Shown in pieces: positions 47,666 to 48,669 of a stretch of DNA of 48,669 nt; position 1 is the stretch's first letter; every line of letters starts with the position of its first letter. The position numbers and the translations under genes were made by a program. The notes under the pieces are model-generated. The model saw only the letters and a program-made list of their open reading frames with translations, made no database searches and was not told the DNA's origin. Source of the stretch: CAZCCC01 sp964497245 (GTDB lineage: Bacteria; Patescibacteriota; Patescibacteriia; Buchananbacterales; UBA6539); the NCBI GenBank assembly GCA_964497245.1, contig CAZCCC010000005.1, forward strand, positions 1 to 48,669. Direction: 5' to 3'.

Positions 47666-48529
47666 ATGAATAAGTTCTTTAAATTTAGAAAGCCGGGCAA
47701 AGGAATCATTTTTTTCTGGCTTGATCGGCTAGTAATTTGTATAATTGCTTTTTTGCTTTTTGTTTTTTCTTATTCTTTTTGTCGGATAATAATTAGGGGC
47801 AAAAAAAATATGCCCCACTTTGGTCAAATACTTTGTATTGCCAATCACCCCTCAACAATTGGAATTTTTGCCGGTTTAGTTGCGGTATTCTGGCCATGGG
47901 TAATTAAGTTTATGGAAATGGTGCCGGTTATTGTCGCCAAGTGGAAATATGTCAGGTGGACTGGCCCTTTGCGTTTGATTTTATTCCATTTTAACGTAAT
48001 TGCCGTTAGAGACAAAACAGAGGTTGGTAAAAGAAAAGCAGTAGTCAGGGCAGAAGTAGATGTTTTGACAAACACCGACAATTGCGCCCTTTGGCTTTTT
48101 GCCGAAGGAACAAGAACAGAATTTGAAAATGAACTTCTTGGCCGGTTTAATCCAGGAGTTGGACGGGTTGTAGCTGAAGCCAGACCAACAATTGTTTTTG
48201 TTTGGGATCAGGGCAGCAGCCTTGCTTGTCCAAAAGGCAGCTGGCCGCGCTGGCAGATAAAGTGGCTGCGTGGCTTTATTCCGCTTCCATGCCGGCAATT
48301 AGTTACAATATCAATAAGCAGACCGATTAGTGCCGCCGATCCGACTACTCATCTTTATTGGCTTTGTCAGCAGGGAAAGCCGGAGGAAGTGGCACAAAAA
48401 GTCGCTGATTATCTTCATGATCTTTGCTGGGGTTTTGCCGTATCAAACCATCCGGAGTTAACAAGCTTAGTAAACGAAGAAGTCTTGGGTGATTTAGCCA
48501 AGATTACTCTAATAACAAAGGCGAGTTAA
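47666..48529 (+). CDS. PlsC-like 1-acylglycerol-phosphate acyltransferase family protein
   Basis: 287 residues with an N-terminal TM segment (LDRLVICIIAFLLFVFSYSF), then the acyltransferase motifs: IANHPSTIGIF (motif I), FNVIAVRD (near motif II), FAEGTRTEFE (motif III) and ARPTIVFVW (motif IV region). The catalytic dyad His-x4-Asp is incomplete, because the Asp of NHxxxxD is Gly here. Activity as a normal lysophosphatidic acid acyltransferase is thus doubtful. GGAGG precedes the start. After residue 180 the sequence is unlike standard PlsC. Confidence 0.72.
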   Translation: MNKFFKFRKPGKGIIFFWLDRLVICIIAFLLFVFSYSFCRIIIRGKKNMPHFGQILCIANHPSTIGIFAGLVAVFWPWVIKFMEMVPVIVAKWKYVRWTGPLRLILFHFNVIAVRDKTEVGKRKAVVRAEVDVLTNTDNCALWLFAEGTRTEFENELLGRFNPGVGRVVAEARPTIVFVWDQGSSLACPKGSWPRWQIKWLRGFIPLPCRQLVTISISRPISAADPTTHLYWLCQQGKPEEVAQKVADYLHDLCWGFAVSNHPELTSLVNEEVLGDLAKITLITKAS

Positions 48530-48599
48530 AGTAGTATTTTTCTCGTCTGTTTTTTATTGCCATATAAAAAGTGTCAAGATAGGACATTTCTATTTCCCC

Positions 48600-48635
48600 T
48601 TTACAATCTGCGTTTTGGGTATAATAAAGTAAATG
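48600..48635 (+). promoter_or_regulatory. Possible promoter at the window edge
   Basis: TTTACA (48600-48605) and TATAAT (48620-48625), with a short 14-bp spacer, precede an ATG at 48633 that opens only an eight-codon frame. The gene served, if any, lies beyond the window. Confidence 0.3.
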
Positions 48636-48669
48636 GAACAAGGTATAATGAAATTATAGCTAAATCATA

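Noticed and set aside
48633..48659. Eight-codon frame at the right edge (MEQGIMKL)
   Set aside because: It is too short and has only a poorly spaced promoter; no support as a gene.

Overview
The window looks like one chromosomal contig from an uncultivated, AT-rich bacterium, most plausibly a Candidate Phyla Radiation (Patescibacteria) lineage. This is an inference. It rests on the very AT-rich intergenic DNA, many leaderless or near-leaderless housekeeping genes, a type-2-like IleRS, an IMP dehydrogenase without CBS domains, a lamin-tail-domain surface protein, many very small genes and several families of palindromic repeats. The standard genetic code fits every gene.

Layout. 1-440: repeat-rich DNA without genes. 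440-6536: a catalytically stripped asparaginase-like gene with a nucleotide-fold partner, a 1153-residue protein with a C-terminal methyltransferase-like domain, and a TrmB-type regulator. 6700-14205: the unusual part. A consensus promoter at 6704-6732 leads into about 1.2 kb of hairpin-dense RNA, a small zinc-ribbon gene, about 1.1 kb of GC-rich hairpin-dense untranslated DNA, and then a GC-rich operon with an E2-like protein (catalytic Cys motif NVYTDAHIC), a small basic-tailed protein, a JAB/JAMM peptidase, an E1/ThiF-like enzyme and a ubiquitin-like protein. More hairpin modules, an HExxH metallopeptidase-like gene, a two-TM protein and a terminator near 14205 follow. The E1/E2/JAB/Ubl set resembles PRTRC-type and prokaryotic ubiquitin-like conjugation cassettes. 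Its base composition is foreign to the surrounding genome, and copies of one inverted-repeat family lie on both sides of it.

14251-23355: a small cationic peptide gene, a coiled-coil protein, ileS, a REP-associated (RAYT-type) HUH transposase beside a perfect palindrome, a NIF3-family protein, prs, an unknown helical protein, a 6S-like RNA candidate and ruvA. 23497-31432: twin small membrane proteins with a degenerate receiver protein, an O-antigen ligase/flippase pair with an HD hydrolase, a PH-domain membrane protein, ruvB, a lipoprotein and tRNA-Leu. 31550-48669: an RNA methyltransferase, tRNA-Gly, an aminotransferase with a diaminopimelate-decarboxylase-like enzyme, an amidohydrolase, a lipoprotein, an [FeFe] hydrogenase overlapping guaB, divergent guaA, fba, small proteins, a lamin-tail surface protein, a small RNA candidate and a PlsC-like acyltransferase.

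Repeat families stand out: (i) about 100-bp elements with covarying CAGCACC/GGTGCTG ends; (ii) a larger scaffold present twice with a different hairpin swapped into the same position; (iii) a 30-bp double palindrome inserted three times inside ileS and once in the structured leader; (iv) CAACATAGCGC repeats shared with the RAYT locus. The strongest candidate for an undescribed system is the 6.7-14.2 kb transcription unit, which combines ubiquitin-like conjugation genes with several kilobases of structured RNA. All statements come from reading the sequence; no database search or folding computation was run.
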